Shown: one piece after another, positions 53,979-63,976 of the stretch | How the letters are laid out: each line of letters begins with the position of its first letter | Numbering within the stretch: position 1 is the stretch's first letter | Assembly: GCA_012517765.1 (NCBI GenBank) | Contig: JAAYUI010000003.1 | Location: 170,950 to 234,949, forward strand | Source: Caldisericales bacterium | Lineage (GTDB): Bacteria; Caldisericota; Caldisericia; JAAYUI01 | Length of the DNA: 64,000 nt | Reading direction: 5' to 3' | Program-made: the position numbers and the translations under genes | The notes under the pieces: model-generated | Database searches by the model: none | The model's input: the letters and a program-made list of their open reading frames with translations, nothing else | What the model was told of the DNA's origin: nothing

Positions 53979-54184
53979 AGTTTGAATTTGAGGGCCGTTC
54001 TTGCTGAAGCAACGAGGCCCATGGATATCAGGATCAGGAAGAATATAGGCATTGTTCCCAATGCCCTGTCGAGGAAAAAGCCGGCCACGCCGCCAAGGGC
54101 AACTGGCATTATGAGCATAAAGACTATTGTCAGGCCAAGGGCCCTTGCTTTCATCATCTCAGCAAATATCTTTCCTGCCTTCAA
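53975..54184 (-). CDS. AtpZ/AtpQ-like membrane protein
   Basis: A 69-residue two-helix protein with GGVAGFFLDRALGTMPIFFLI, matching the AtpZ/AtpQ pattern of a Gly-rich helix, (L/F)LDR-x-LGT, then a second helix. The family has been linked to Mg2+/Ca2+ uptake and to assembly of the ATPase. It starts 9 bp after nuoN and overlaps the next gene by 4 bp. Confidence 0.75.
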   Translation of the reverse strand: MKAGKIFAEMMKARALGLTIVFMLIMPVALGGVAGFFLDRALGTMPIFFLILISMGLVASARTALKFKL

Positions 54185-54193
54185 TGTCTCTCC

Positions 54194-55642
54194 TTATAAT
54201 GATTCGCTTGCTTTTGCTATGAGCTGGTAAATCCATGGCAAAAGGCCAATTACAAGCGTTGAAACCGAACAAACAACTGCCACGAGGTAGGCAAATGAAA
54301 ATGCTGGCTTGGCTTCCAGATATTCCTGGTCAGGGGCCTCCAGATACATGTTCTTTGCGATACCGAAATAATAGAATGCGGAGATGGCCGAATTTATGAT
54401 TGCAAGTATCACGAGCCAGTAGAGACCTGCCGACACACCTGCAGTAAAGACGAGTAGCTTGCCAAAGAAACCTGCCGCAAATGGAATGCCAAGGAGTGAA
54501 ACAAGGGAAATGGTCATTGCAAGGGCAAGACCAGGGTCTGTCTTGCTCAGTCCCTTGAAGTGGTTCAGCGTTGTTCCGCCCCTTCTTATTTTTACAACCT
54601 TGATTATTGAGAACACTGCGATGTTCATGAGCGCATAGGCTGTGACATACATCAATATTCCCCTAGCTCCCTCCGACCTTATGGCGGCATCGGAAGAGAA
54701 TGCCATGACCGCAATACCGATAAGCATGTAGCCTATCTGGGCTATTGAACTGTAGGCCATGATCCTTTTCACCTCGGTCTGCCAGATTGCAGCCAGGTTG
54801 CCATACGTCATTGAAAGGGCAGAAATACCGGCCACCGACCATTTTACAAGATTTATGAAATCACTGCTGGAAGCAGGGTTGATGCCCATGGACACAAACC
54901 TTGAAAGTACTATCAATGCTCCGATTTTGGGAGCAACAGAGATGAATGCGGTTGATACTGGCGGGGAACCCTCATAAACATCCGGCGCCCAGAAATGGAA
55001 TGGGACCGCTGCCACCTTGAAAGAAAGACCTGCAAGCACAAATATGAACCCTACCATTTCAAGCGGGGTTCCCTTTATGTTGTTGAACAGTTCAACAAAG
55101 CTGAATGTGCCTGCTGTCGTGTAGATCAGGGATATTCCATAAATTGTCATGGCAGAGGCAAATGCGCCAAGCAGGAAATATTTTACAACAGCCTCTTTGG
55201 AAGTGGGATCGTGGAGCTTGAGTCCGGCCATCATGTACAGTGGTATCGAGGCCAGTTCTATGCCAAGGTAAAGCGAAAGCATGTGCGATGACTGTACTAG
55301 AAGCATCAGTCCGGTGACCGAGATGAGCATCAGGAACACGAATTCTCCCTGGCGTTTTGAGGCATCGTTGAACATGTCAAGCGAAGAGAGCAGTATTGGT
55401 ACGGAGATGACCAGAAGCAGTCCCCTTGCAAAGTTTGAAAAATCGTTTTGCACGAACAGGTTGCCTGCCGGCTCCCTTACGCCTGGAACAGTCTGCATGA
55501 CAACAAACGAGATTGCAACTGCCAGGATGGCCAGCAGACCAAGCACATACTTTCTCAGCGGGAACCTGAACACCGAAAGGAGAAGTATTGTACTGGCCCC
55601 TGCAAGAAGGACCATCTCCGGATAGAACGAAGCAAGGTTCAT
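54194..55642 (-). CDS. nuoN: Complex I subunit NuoN
   Basis: Antiporter-like membrane subunit, 482 residues with about 14 helices. LELASIPLYMMAGL, the conserved Lys in KYFLLGAFASA, and KVAAVPFHFWAPDVYEGSPP are family hallmarks. It is the last nuo gene and is followed by the ATP synthase genes with no promoter between. Confidence 0.96.
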   Translation of the reverse strand: MNLASFYPEMVLLAGASTILLLSVFRFPLRKYVLGLLAILAVAISFVVMQTVPGVREPAGNLFVQNDFSNFARGLLLVISVPILLSSLDMFNDASKRQGEFVFLMLISVTGLMLLVQSSHMLSLYLGIELASIPLYMMAGLKLHDPTSKEAVVKYFLLGAFASAMTIYGISLIYTTAGTFSFVELFNNIKGTPLEMVGFIFVLAGLSFKVAAVPFHFWAPDVYEGSPPVSTAFISVAPKIGALIVLSRFVSMGINPASSSDFINLVKWSVAGISALSMTYGNLAAIWQTEVKRIMAYSSIAQIGYMLIGIAVMAFSSDAAIRSEGARGILMYVTAYALMNIAVFSIIKVVKIRRGGTTLNHFKGLSKTDPGLALAMTISLVSLLGIPFAAGFFGKLLVFTAGVSAGLYWLVILAIINSAISAFYYFGIAKNMYLEAPDQEYLEAKPAFSFAYLVAVVCSVSTLVIGLLPWIYQLIAKASESL

Positions 55643-55651
55643 CTCGTCTCC

Positions 55652-57142
55652 TTAAACTATCGGAAGCGTTGGCAGTGTGGTGATTGTGTGCTGGATCATG
55701 TTCAGGAGTGGCATCGGGACTATTCCGATAAAGAATATGAATCCAAGGAGTGGGGTTGCGGCAAAGAACTCCCTGAAGCTCGCATCCCTGAGCTCCTTGT
55801 AGTGGGGATCTGCAACAGTGCCAAACATTACCCTCTGCATCATCCAGAGCATTACACCACCATTGACTATGAGGCCAACAACAGACACCCAGGCCCACCA
55901 GTTGACCGCCTGATACGCTGATGTCATTGAAAGGAACTCTCCAACAAAACCAGCAAGTGCAGGCAGACCTATTGATGCAAACGATGCGATGATGAGCATT
56001 ATAGAGATAATAGGGATGATTGATGCCATTCCGGGGAGTTTTGCAATTTCTCTGGTGTGGGTCCTGTCATAGATGTAACCTACCAGAAGGAAGAGGAGGC
56101 CCGTTGTGACACCATGGTTGAACATTACGAGCACGGCACCCTGGAGTGCAGCCACAGCACCCGTTTTGAGGAATGCCGCCACAGCCAGAAGGACAAAACC
56201 CATGTGGTTCACCGAGGTGTATGCAACAAGTTTTTTAAGGTCTTTCTGGACGAGAGAACAGAAAGCTCCGTAAACAATACCTATCACACCAAGGATACCT
56301 ATAATGTCCGCCCACCATGTTGCAGCATAAGGCATGATTCCAATCCCGATACGGATAAGCCCGTAGCCACCCATTTTCAACAAGACGCCAGCGAGGAGTA
56401 TTGATATTGGGGCCGGTGCTTCGACGTGTGCATCGGGAAGCCAGGTGTGGAACGGGAAGGAAGGCACCTTGACCGCAAAACCGAAGAAGAGTGCCCCGAA
56501 CACCGGAAGGGCAAGGGCCCAGCCCTTTAATGCCGAGCTGGTCTCGATAAGTTGCGGGATTGAGAACGTGTTTTGCCCTGAAGCAAAATATATTGCAAGT
56601 ATGCCTACCAGCATGAACAGGGAGCCGACCAGCGTGTAGATGAAAAACTTGATTGATGCGTAGAGCTTTCTGGGGCCACCCCAGATACCAATCAGAAAGT
56701 ACATTGGCACGAGAACAAGTTCCCAGAACACATAGAAGAGCACCAGATCAAGGGAAATGAAGACACCTATCAGGCCGGTCTCGAGGAGAAGGAAGAGAGA
56801 ATAGTATTCCTTGACCCTGTGGTTGATGTTGAACGAGGCCAGACAGGCCACAAAAGAGAGGAGTGTTGTGAGGAATAGCATGAGCATTGACATGCCATCG
56901 ACACCAAAGAAGTAGGTAATGCCAACACTTTCAACCCATGGCACCTTGTCAATCAGCTGGAAGCCAGGAACTGAAGTCTTGAACTGTGTCCAGATAAATA
57001 TCGAAATGATGAGGTTAAGCGCTGTAAAGCCAAGAGCGGCCCACTTGATCCAGCCTGCCCATTTTTTTGGAAAAAGCAGGAGCAGGAGTGAACCGAGTAG
57101 CGGAAGAAACGTTACGATTGTAAGCAATCCATTGAATTCCAT
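55652..57142 (-). CDS. nuoM: Complex I subunit NuoM
   Basis: Antiporter-like subunit, 496 residues. DGMSMLMLFLTTLL, the Glu in FYVFWELVLVPMYFLIG, FHTWLPDAHVEAPAP and SVNHMGFVLL are all typical. It lies 9 bp each from nuoL and nuoN. Confidence 0.97.
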   Translation of the reverse strand: MEFNGLLTIVTFLPLLGSLLLLLFPKKWAGWIKWAALGFTALNLIISIFIWTQFKTSVPGFQLIDKVPWVESVGITYFFGVDGMSMLMLFLTTLLSFVACLASFNINHRVKEYYSLFLLLETGLIGVFISLDLVLFYVFWELVLVPMYFLIGIWGGPRKLYASIKFFIYTLVGSLFMLVGILAIYFASGQNTFSIPQLIETSSALKGWALALPVFGALFFGFAVKVPSFPFHTWLPDAHVEAPAPISILLAGVLLKMGGYGLIRIGIGIMPYAATWWADIIGILGVIGIVYGAFCSLVQKDLKKLVAYTSVNHMGFVLLAVAAFLKTGAVAALQGAVLVMFNHGVTTGLLFLLVGYIYDRTHTREIAKLPGMASIIPIISIMLIIASFASIGLPALAGFVGEFLSMTSAYQAVNWWAWVSVVGLIVNGGVMLWMMQRVMFGTVADPHYKELRDASFREFFAATPLLGFIFFIGIVPMPLLNMIQHTITTLPTLPIV

Positions 57143-57151
57143 TCATTCCTC

Positions 57152-59215
57152 CTAGTTTAGGACGGCGAACCATGCCACAAGTATCAATACCAGTGCTATT
57201 GAGGCAAACATTATTGTTGCGTAGTTTGGAAGGTAACCTGTCTGCACCTTCCTCAGCTTTGAGCCAACAAATCCGGTTACGGCAGCAACACCGTTGACCG
57301 CGCCATCTACGACATTCTCGTCAAACCACTTCACAAGCTCTGACATTTTGACGGTCAGGTATCCGGCCAGATTGACCAGGCCATCAACTATTCCGGCATC
57401 AAACCAGTAAATGATGTTTCCGGCAATGATTGATAGCCATGCCGTTCCATTGACTGCACCGTCAATGACTGTCCGGTCAAACCAGTATGAAAATTCGCTG
57501 AGGAAGAAAAGTGGCTTGACTGCAATAAAAGTCCATGCCTCGTCGATGAACCATTTGTTTTTGAAGAACACATACACCGGTTTGAATATTCTGATAAGAG
57601 TTTCTTTTTTGAACCAACCCCAGGCGTAGATTGCCAGCCCCAGGAAAATTCCGGCAAAAACAAGCCCTGTTGAACCAAAAATGAGGGCCCAGTTGATTGC
57701 CTCGTGCTCAAACTCGTGGAAGAATATAAACCTCTGGAAGAGCTCGCCAAGGAACGGCGCTCCTACAAAACCTATTACCACGGAAAACCCGGCCAGTATT
57801 ATTAGCGGGAGTGTCGTTTTCCAGGATGCTTCATGGGCGTGGTTTTCTTTTCTGGGTTTGCCGAAGAAGGTCAGCCAGACACACCTGGTCATGTAGTAAG
57901 GTGTAAGGAAAGCTGTTATAAGACCAAGGACAAGCGGAATGGTTGAATGGGTGACTTCGGCACCTGCGAGAATAGCGTCCTTGCTCCAGAATCCCGCAAA
58001 TGGGAACAACCCTGCCAAGGCAAGTGAACCAAGTATGAAAGTCCATGCAGTGATGGGCATCTTCTTAAACAGTCCACCCATCTCGTGCATATTCTGGGTG
58101 TGTGTTGCGTGAATGACCGAGCCTGAGCCAAGAAAGAGCAAGCCCTTGAACATTGCGTGGGTCATGAGATGGAAGAGCGCCGCTGTGTAGCCATATTTGC
58201 CAAAGCCCAGTGCCATGACCATGTATCCGAGCTGGCTGATGGTCGAGTAGGCAAGAACTTTTTTGATGTCATCCTGAACCGTGGCTATTGTTGCAGCAAA
58301 TATTGCAGTGAAAGAGCCGACGTAAGTGACAACTTTTAGTGCAATCCCGCTGGGGTCAAGCGTAAACAGTCCCATGCATCTTGCAACAAGATATATTCCA
58401 GCTGCGACCATCGTTGCTGCATGGATAAGGGCAGAGACCGGAGTAGGGCCCTCCATGGCGTTGGGGAGCCACACATGGAGCGGGAACTGGGCAGATTTTC
58501 CAACTGCGCCCATGAAAATCAGGAGCGGTATTATTATGAGAAGGGCGGGAGCCAATGATGCAAGTGCTGATGGCAGAGCCTCAAGACTTAGCGTATGAGG
58601 GTTTGATAGTATGAAGCACATTATTATGCCCGTAAATAGCCCAACATCTCCAACTTTTGTTACGAAAAAGGCCTTCTTTGCGGCCTGATATGCGGACCTC
58701 TTGTGGAACCAGAAGCCTATGAGAAGGTACGAGCAAAGACCGACCAGCTCCCAGAAAGCAAAGAGCTGGAGGAGGTTTGATGCGGTGACAACACCAAGCA
58801 TTGCAGTTGTGAAGAGCTGGAGTTCGGCATAGAACCTTGCAATGCCGGGATCACCGTGCATGTAGTCCTGGGAAAACAGGTGCACAAGGAACGATACCAG
58901 TGTGACGACACAAAGCATCATTGCACAGAGCTGGTCAACCCTGAAACCGAAATCAAGTATCAGATTACCGGATTGCAACCAGACAAAGCTGACCGTTGGT
59001 GCTGGCCCGTTTGCGATGACAAGCCCAAGCACCACAATCGAGGTTATCAATGAAAGAAAAATAGTTGCTGTTGCTAGCTTTGGTCCCCATTCTTTTGCTA
59101 TTTTCCCGCAAAGGCCGACAATGATGAATCCCAGCAACGGGAAAGCCATTGTCAAAACAGCAAGAATTGAGGTGGGGGTCCAGGAGCCAGCCAGAGAAGC
59201 TGCAGTGTGTTCCAT
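57152..59215 (-). CDS. nuoL: Complex I subunit NuoL
   Basis: Distal antiporter-like subunit of 687 residues from ATG 59215, with AGGAGG ideally spaced. The frame start five codons upstream is less likely. WELVGLCSYLLIGFW, LHVWLPNAMEGPTPVSALIHAATMV and the long lateral helix region near the C-terminus are present. It lies 8 bp after nuoK. Confidence 0.97.
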   Translation of the reverse strand: MEHTAASLAGSWTPTSILAVLTMAFPLLGFIIVGLCGKIAKEWGPKLATATIFLSLITSIVVLGLVIANGPAPTVSFVWLQSGNLILDFGFRVDQLCAMMLCVVTLVSFLVHLFSQDYMHGDPGIARFYAELQLFTTAMLGVVTASNLLQLFAFWELVGLCSYLLIGFWFHKRSAYQAAKKAFFVTKVGDVGLFTGIIMCFILSNPHTLSLEALPSALASLAPALLIIIPLLIFMGAVGKSAQFPLHVWLPNAMEGPTPVSALIHAATMVAAGIYLVARCMGLFTLDPSGIALKVVTYVGSFTAIFAATIATVQDDIKKVLAYSTISQLGYMVMALGFGKYGYTAALFHLMTHAMFKGLLFLGSGSVIHATHTQNMHEMGGLFKKMPITAWTFILGSLALAGLFPFAGFWSKDAILAGAEVTHSTIPLVLGLITAFLTPYYMTRCVWLTFFGKPRKENHAHEASWKTTLPLIILAGFSVVIGFVGAPFLGELFQRFIFFHEFEHEAINWALIFGSTGLVFAGIFLGLAIYAWGWFKKETLIRIFKPVYVFFKNKWFIDEAWTFIAVKPLFFLSEFSYWFDRTVIDGAVNGTAWLSIIAGNIIYWFDAGIVDGLVNLAGYLTVKMSELVKWFDENVVDGAVNGVAAVTGFVGSKLRKVQTGYLPNYATIMFASIALVLILVAWFAVLN

Positions 59216-59223
59216 TGCCCCTC

Positions 59224-59523
59224 CTACCATTTGAGCAGACTGAACTGCTCAAGTGTTACCCAGCCCTTTGCCCTGTACATGGCAACTATCGCACCAAGCC
59301 CGACGATGGTTTCAGCTGCTGCAATTGCTATGGCAAACACAACCATCGACTGCGCAGCACCCGGATCGGGGAGCTGGCTTGCCGTGGCGATGAAAGTTAT
59401 GTTGGCGCCATTTAGCATCAGCTCTATGCACATTAGTATCCTGATTGCGTTCCTCAATGTTAGCGCACCCAGGACCCCAAAACTGAATATTGCAGCACCA
59501 AGGATTAGCAAGAGGTAGTTCAT
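59224..59523 (-). CDS. nuoK: Complex I subunit NuoK
   Basis: A 99-residue three-helix subunit. The membrane Glu of helix 2 lies in RILMCIELMLNGANI and that of helix 3 in AIAAAETIVGLG, both needed for proton transfer in the family. It overlaps nuoJ by 4 bp. Confidence 0.97.
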   Translation of the reverse strand: MNYLLLILGAAIFSFGVLGALTLRNAIRILMCIELMLNGANITFIATASQLPDPGAAQSMVVFAIAIAAAETIVGLGAIVAMYRAKGWVTLEQFSLLKW

Positions 59524-60065
59524 ACCTCGTCCTCCTTTTTCTTTGCCATCTCTATTCCGCCAACTATTGCTGCAAGCAGAAGGAAAGAGGCCATTTCTAC
59601 TGGTACCATGTAAGGTGTGGTGGTATTCTCGGAATAGAGCGCATCACCAACAGCATTTAGGGATGTTTTTGGTTGAAGCGACATCTGCTCCTGAAAATTG
59701 TTTGTAAACTGGCTTTCAGATGTATTCATGATGAAAAACGAGATTGAACCAAAGAGTGCAAGGGCGACGAACACGCCGAGGACGGCCTGGCGATTGAGGT
59801 GGCTCATCTGCTTGCCAGACACATCGTGAGTGAACATGATGGAGAACAGGATCAGGATGGCTATGGCGCCCACATAGATGGTTATTTGTGCTGCTGCGAT
59901 AAAATCGGCATGGAGCCCGATGTAAATCGCTGCAATGGAAAGAAGGCAGCCTATCAGGCATATTGCCGCATGGACAATATTTTTTACGGTCACCGTAAGT
60001 GCCGCAAAAACAAGGGCCGGAAATGCCAACGCCATATAAAGGGCCTGTGACATAGTTATGTTCAC
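59520..60065 (-). CDS. nuoJ: Complex I subunit NuoJ
   Basis: A 181-residue membrane subunit. The region of ITIYVGAIAILILFSIM is the conserved pi-bulge helix of NuoJ, followed by a hydrophilic segment and a final helix. It overlaps nuoI and nuoK by 4 bp each. Confidence 0.95.
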   Translation of the reverse strand: MNITMSQALYMALAFPALVFAALTVTVKNIVHAAICLIGCLLSIAAIYIGLHADFIAAAQITIYVGAIAILILFSIMFTHDVSGKQMSHLNRQAVLGVFVALALFGSISFFIMNTSESQFTNNFQEQMSLQPKTSLNAVGDALYSENTTTPYMVPVEMASFLLLAAIVGGIEMAKKKEDEV

Positions 60066-60484
60066 TGTGCACCCCCAAACGGGAGAAGTAGTTCTTCTTT
60101 TTCGTGTACCATTCCCTCCCTGGTATAGGAGGAAAGTTCATATTTGTGGCCAACCTGCAATGCTCCAAACGGGCAGACTTCGACACATATCCCGCAGAAT
60201 ATGCACTGCTGTACATTCACGCTGTACTTTGTCGGGAAAGGCGTGTTGTCTTCTCTTTTGCCTTTTTCTATGGTGATTGCATGAGTAGGGCAGTTGTTTG
60301 CGCAAATTCCGCAGGCAGTGCATTTTTCCCTGCCATTTTCATTGCGGGTCATTCTCATAAGCGCAAAGAACCTTGGCACCATTGCCTGTTTTTGTTTTGG
60401 GTAACGGAGCGTCACCTTCACCCTGAATATGTTCTTAAAAGTGACCCAGAGAGAGCGGGCTATACCTGTTCCGTACATGATCAC
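60062..60484 (-). CDS. nuoI: Complex I Fe-S subunit NuoI
   Basis: A 140-residue ferredoxin-like subunit with two 4Fe-4S motifs, CTACGICANNCP and CIFCGICVEVCP (N6a and N6b). In the absence of NuoEFG it probably receives electrons from a soluble donor. It starts 1 bp after the nuoH stop. Confidence 0.97.
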   Translation of the reverse strand: MIMYGTGIARSLWVTFKNIFRVKVTLRYPKQKQAMVPRFFALMRMTRNENGREKCTACGICANNCPTHAITIEKGKREDNTPFPTKYSVNVQQCIFCGICVEVCPFGALQVGHKYELSSYTREGMVHEKEELLLPFGGAQ

Positions 60485-60485
60485 C

Positions 60486-61505
60486 TCATTTCACAAAAAC
60501 CTTGAGCCAGTTTTCATTCAAAACAACATATGCGGTCCAGATTATGTTGGCGAGAGATAGTGGCAACATGACTTTCCATGCCATGTTCATGAGCTGGTCT
60601 GCCCTGACTCTCGGGAGAGATCTGGAGAACCAGAGAATAAAACCAACCATGGCAAAAGACTTCAAAAGGAACCAGAACAGCGAGGACAGGCCCCATGGAA
60701 GAAATTCAGGGCCTGCGCCACCACCAAGGTAAAGTGCAGTGATTATTGCAGAGGTAACAAAGAGGTAAGTATACTCTGCAAAGAAAAAGAACGCAAACCT
60801 GATGCCGGAGAACTCGACATTGTATCCGGCCACAAGCTCTGACTCGCCTTCTGCAAGGTCGAAAGGTATCCTGAATATTTCGGCAAGCGAGGACACAAAA
60901 AATACCACAAAACCAATTATTTGCGGGACGACAAACCATATCCTCTGCGATGTCGAAATCTGCAGGACATTCATTGAGCCGGCAAGCATTACAACTGCAA
61001 TTATTGCCAGTGTTTTTGGAACTTCATAACTGATTTCCTGGGCGGCGGTCCTTACTGCACCAAGCAGTGAGAATTTGTTTCCGGACGACCATCCTCCAAG
61101 GATTATTCCGATGACTGACAACGCCATGACGGCCGATATCATGAGGACGCCTATCTCGGTGTTTGATGCGACAAGGTTTACCCCGCCGACAACCCCGAAT
61201 GGGATAAAAGCAAAGGTTATGAATGATGGAGTAAAGGCTATCAGAGCAGAGTAAGAGTAGAAAAACTTGTCGGCCGCCTTCGGGATGACGTCACCCTTGG
61301 ATAAAAGTTTGATCATGTCGGCAAATGGCTGCAGAAGGCCCCATGGACCAACTTCCATTGGGCCGAGTCGCTGGTGCATCCAGCCAAGCAGCTTTCTCTC
61401 GCCAAGGGTCAAAAACAGAGCATTTACCATTACAAACCCGAAGACGCCCAGCGATATCGCCACCTGGATGAGCACCGTAATCAGATAAGGGATGAAGTTT
61501 TCCAT
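60486..61505 (-). CDS. nuoH: Complex I subunit NuoH
   Basis: Quinone-channel membrane subunit of 339 residues from ATG 61505. The upstream frame extension lies in nuoD and is rejected. ERKLLGWMHQRLGPMEVGPWGLLQPFAD, DLAEGESELVAGYNVEFSG and a Glu-rich loop are typical. Confidence 0.97.
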   Translation of the reverse strand: MENFIPYLITVLIQVAISLGVFGFVMVNALFLTLGERKLLGWMHQRLGPMEVGPWGLLQPFADMIKLLSKGDVIPKAADKFFYSYSALIAFTPSFITFAFIPFGVVGGVNLVASNTEIGVLMISAVMALSVIGIILGGWSSGNKFSLLGAVRTAAQEISYEVPKTLAIIAVVMLAGSMNVLQISTSQRIWFVVPQIIGFVVFFVSSLAEIFRIPFDLAEGESELVAGYNVEFSGIRFAFFFFAEYTYLFVTSAIITALYLGGGAGPEFLPWGLSSLFWFLLKSFAMVGFILWFSRSLPRVRADQLMNMAWKVMLPLSLANIIWTAYVVLNENWLKVFVK

Positions 61506-61509
61506 TTTA

Positions 61510-62616
61510 TCACCTGTCCGAATCGCCCATTGTTGGCGCCAGCGATGCAAAAGCTGCAACAACGTCAGGCACAGAGATGTTTTGGGCAATATATGGGAAT
61601 GACATCAGGTTGCTGAAGCTTGGCGAGCGGAGCTTTACCCTGTATGGCTTTGGTGAGCCATCCGAAACAAGGTAAACCCCAAATTCACCAATTGGGGCCT
61701 CAACCCTGCAGTATACCTCGCCGGCTGGTGGTTTAATCACCTTTGGTACCTTGGCCATCACGGGTCCTTCTGGAATGTTTGGTATTATCTGCTCTATGAT
61801 CCTTATTGACTGCTCCATCTCCTTGAACCTTACGAGGAAGCGTCCATAAGAATCACATGATTTTTCAGACACCACATCAAAGTCAAGTTTTGAGTAAATA
61901 TCGTATGGTTCATCTTTTCTGAGGTCCCTTGCGATACCACAGCCCCTGAGAGTTGGCCCGGTGCAAGATAGCTTCATGGCGATTTCAGGGTCCAGGATTC
62001 CTATGCCTTTCGTCCTTGCCTGGAATATCTCGTTCTTATGGAGCATCGAGGCATATTCCGGGAGCCTATCCTTGAAATAGTGGACGAACCTGTCGAGTTT
62101 TGAAAGGTATCCTTCCGGAAGGTCGAACTTTACGCCACCAAACCTGAAATAATTGAAGGTCATCCTCGACCCGGAAACCTCTGCCATCAACTCCAGGATA
62201 TATTCTCTTTCCCTGAGACAGTAGACCATCGGGGTCATTGAAGCCAGATCAAGCCCCTGGGCACCGACGTTTACAAGGTGTGCTGCAATGCGGTTGAGTT
62301 CCATCATCAGGACCCTTATGTACTGGGCCCTGAGCGGGACTTCTATACCCATGAGCTTTTCAACAGCCCTCACATAGGGATATTCGTTGAGGAACCCAGA
62401 GATGTAGTCAAGCCTGTCAAGATAGGGAACAAATTGCAGATATGTCAGTCTTTCAGCGAGCTTCTCAATTCCTCTGTGGAGATAGCCAAGCACCGGTTTA
62501 CACCCGACTACAATTTCACCATCAAGGGTCAGCACCGCCCTGAATACGCCATGGGTGGCAGGGTGTTGCGGGCCAAAGTTTACCTCAAGGAGATCAGTCT
62601 TGATTTTTTCTTCCAT
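61510..62616 (-). CDS. nuoD: Complex I 49-kDa subunit NuoD
   Basis: Peripheral-arm subunit that lines the quinone site, 368 residues. FGPQHPATHGV, GYLHRGIEKLAE, YLDRLDYISG and the C-terminal MGDSDR are seen. The [NiFe]-hydrogenase cysteines are absent, so this is a true complex I and not an energy-converting hydrogenase. Confidence 0.97.
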   Translation of the reverse strand: MEEKIKTDLLEVNFGPQHPATHGVFRAVLTLDGEIVVGCKPVLGYLHRGIEKLAERLTYLQFVPYLDRLDYISGFLNEYPYVRAVEKLMGIEVPLRAQYIRVLMMELNRIAAHLVNVGAQGLDLASMTPMVYCLREREYILELMAEVSGSRMTFNYFRFGGVKFDLPEGYLSKLDRFVHYFKDRLPEYASMLHKNEIFQARTKGIGILDPEIAMKLSCTGPTLRGCGIARDLRKDEPYDIYSKLDFDVVSEKSCDSYGRFLVRFKEMEQSIRIIEQIIPNIPEGPVMAKVPKVIKPPAGEVYCRVEAPIGEFGVYLVSDGSPKPYRVKLRSPSFSNLMSFPYIAQNISVPDVVAAFASLAPTMGDSDR

Positions 62617-62625
62617 ATTGCCTCC

Positions 62626-63057
62626 TCAGTCCGTGTCCGTAAAATCTTTGCGGAGAGGATGTCCCGTAAAGTTCTCTGGTGTTATTATCCTCTTGAGATT
62701 GGGATGGCCCTCGAATGTTATTCCAAACATGTCGTACACTTCGCGTTCAAGCCAGTCTGCCGCTTCCCAATCAGGTGTCAGACTCCTGATTTTTGGGTCA
62801 TGTGCAGATAAGAAAGCAAAAACAAAAACCCTTTCTCTGGTTTCCCAGTTGTCCAGCATGTAAACCATTTCAAAACCGTCATCCTTACATTTTGCAGTAA
62901 GCATCGTAAGGACGCTGAAACCGGATTCGCGGAGTTTCAGGCATGTCTCGGCCGCCTTCGGAGCATCCACATTGATCATCATGGCCGTTTCTGGTGCAGG
63001 CATCGGAGAAAGATCAATGCCAAATTTCTGTTTTGCGATGTCTATGGAGGCAGTCAC
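62626..63057 (-). CDS. nuoC: Complex I 30-kDa subunit NuoC
   Basis: A 143-residue subunit with [44 protein letters not shown] and HPLRKDF. It is separate from nuoD and overlaps nuoB by 4 bp. Confidence 0.95.
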   Translation of the reverse strand: MTASIDIAKQKFGIDLSPMPAPETAMMINVDAPKAAETCLKLRESGFSVLTMLTAKCKDDGFEMVYMLDNWETRERVFVFAFLSAHDPKIRSLTPDWEAADWLEREVYDMFGITFEGHPNLKRIITPENFTGHPLRKDFTDTD

Positions 63058-63557
63058 GGGAGCCTCCCAAGATTTGTTCTTTCCTTCATTATTTTCTTCT
63101 CGAGCTCAAGTATGGCAAACTGAAGTGCTTCTGGCCTGGGTGGACAACCTGGAACATAAACATCAACCGGGATTATCTTGTCGACGCCTTTGACCACGGA
63201 ATAGCTGTCAATGAACGGACCACCAGAACAGGCGCAGGCACCCATTGCGATGACCCACTTCGGGTTTGGTATTTGCTCATACAAAAGTTTTGTTGGCTCT
63301 GCCATTTTTTTTGTTACGGTTCCTGCAACGATCATAACATCGCACTGCCTTGGTGTTGGCCTGAAAAAACACCCATGTCTGTCAAAATCATATCTGGGCA
63401 TCCATGCCTGCATCATCTCGAAAGCGCAGCATGCCGTTGCATATGTCAGTGGCCAGAGTGAATTCTTTCTGGCCCATGCCAGCAACCAGTCCAGTGGCGC
63501 AAGAAGAACATTTGGTTTTTCAAGTTCTGTTGGTGCAGATGTCTGTGTCAGTCCCAT
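63054..63557 (-). CDS. nuoB: Complex I Fe-S subunit NuoB
   Basis: Carries cluster N2. It has 167 residues from ATG 63557, which overlaps the nuoA stop by 10 bp and has AAGGGGG upstream. An upstream ATG at 63578 is possible. N2 ligands lie in [18 protein letters not shown] and [10 protein letters not shown]. Confidence 0.96.
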   Translation of the reverse strand: MGLTQTSAPTELEKPNVLLAPLDWLLAWARKNSLWPLTYATACCAFEMMQAWMPRYDFDRHGCFFRPTPRQCDVMIVAGTVTKKMAEPTKLLYEQIPNPKWVIAMGACACSGGPFIDSYSVVKGVDKIIPVDVYVPGCPPRPEALQFAILELEKKIMKERTNLGRLP

Positions 63558-63916
63558 TTCAGCAGCCCCCTTCCCCATGCATAGAAGTATCCTACAAGGA
63601 GAATAGCTATAAAGAGTGTTACTTCAACAATGGCGTAAGTCCCGAGCTCTTTTACCTTTACAGCCCATGGATAGAGGAAAACAGCTTCCACATCAAATGC
63701 CACAAAGATTAGCGCAAAGACTATGTACCTGACATTGAACCTTATTTTTGAGTCTGTTCTGGGCGCTATTCCACATTCATATGATGTTGTTGCGAGGTCG
63801 CTGTCTATTCTTTTCGGTCTCATTGCAAAAGCCAGAAAAAAGGCTATGAGACCCATGGCCAGACCAACCAGGGCGAAGATGCCCACAAACAGGTAACCGA
63901 AAGAATAATCGTTCAA
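63548..63916 (-). CDS. nuoA: Complex I subunit NuoA
   Basis: First gene of the nuo-atp operon, 122 residues, three helices, with [19 protein letters not shown] and a final helix. It starts at TTG 63916 with GGAGGT before it. Confidence 0.96.
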   Translation of the reverse strand: MNDYSFGYLFVGIFALVGLAMGLIAFFLAFAMRPKRIDSDLATTSYECGIAPRTDSKIRFNVRYIVFALIFVAFDVEAVFLYPWAVKVKELGTYAIVEVTLFIAILLVGYFYAWGRGLLKWD

Positions 63917-63948
63917 AGCTTACCTCCAAAAGTTGCACACTTTTGCAA

Positions 63949-63976
63949 ATTATATAAGCGTAAACACGATAAGCAA
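63949..63976 (-). promoter_or_regulatory. Promoter of the nuo-atp operon
   Basis: TTGCTT (63971-63976), a 16-nt spacer and a perfect TATAAT (63949-63954) on the minus strand, followed by a leader of about 25 nt with GGAGGT. No other promoter is obvious before yifB, so one 17-kb transcript is possible. Confidence 0.6.

Noticed and set aside
61510..63057. Energy-converting hydrogenase (Ech/Mbh) instead of complex I
   Set aside because: The large subunit lacks the NiFe-binding cysteine pairs, and NuoA, NuoJ, NuoK, NuoL, NuoM and NuoN are all present.
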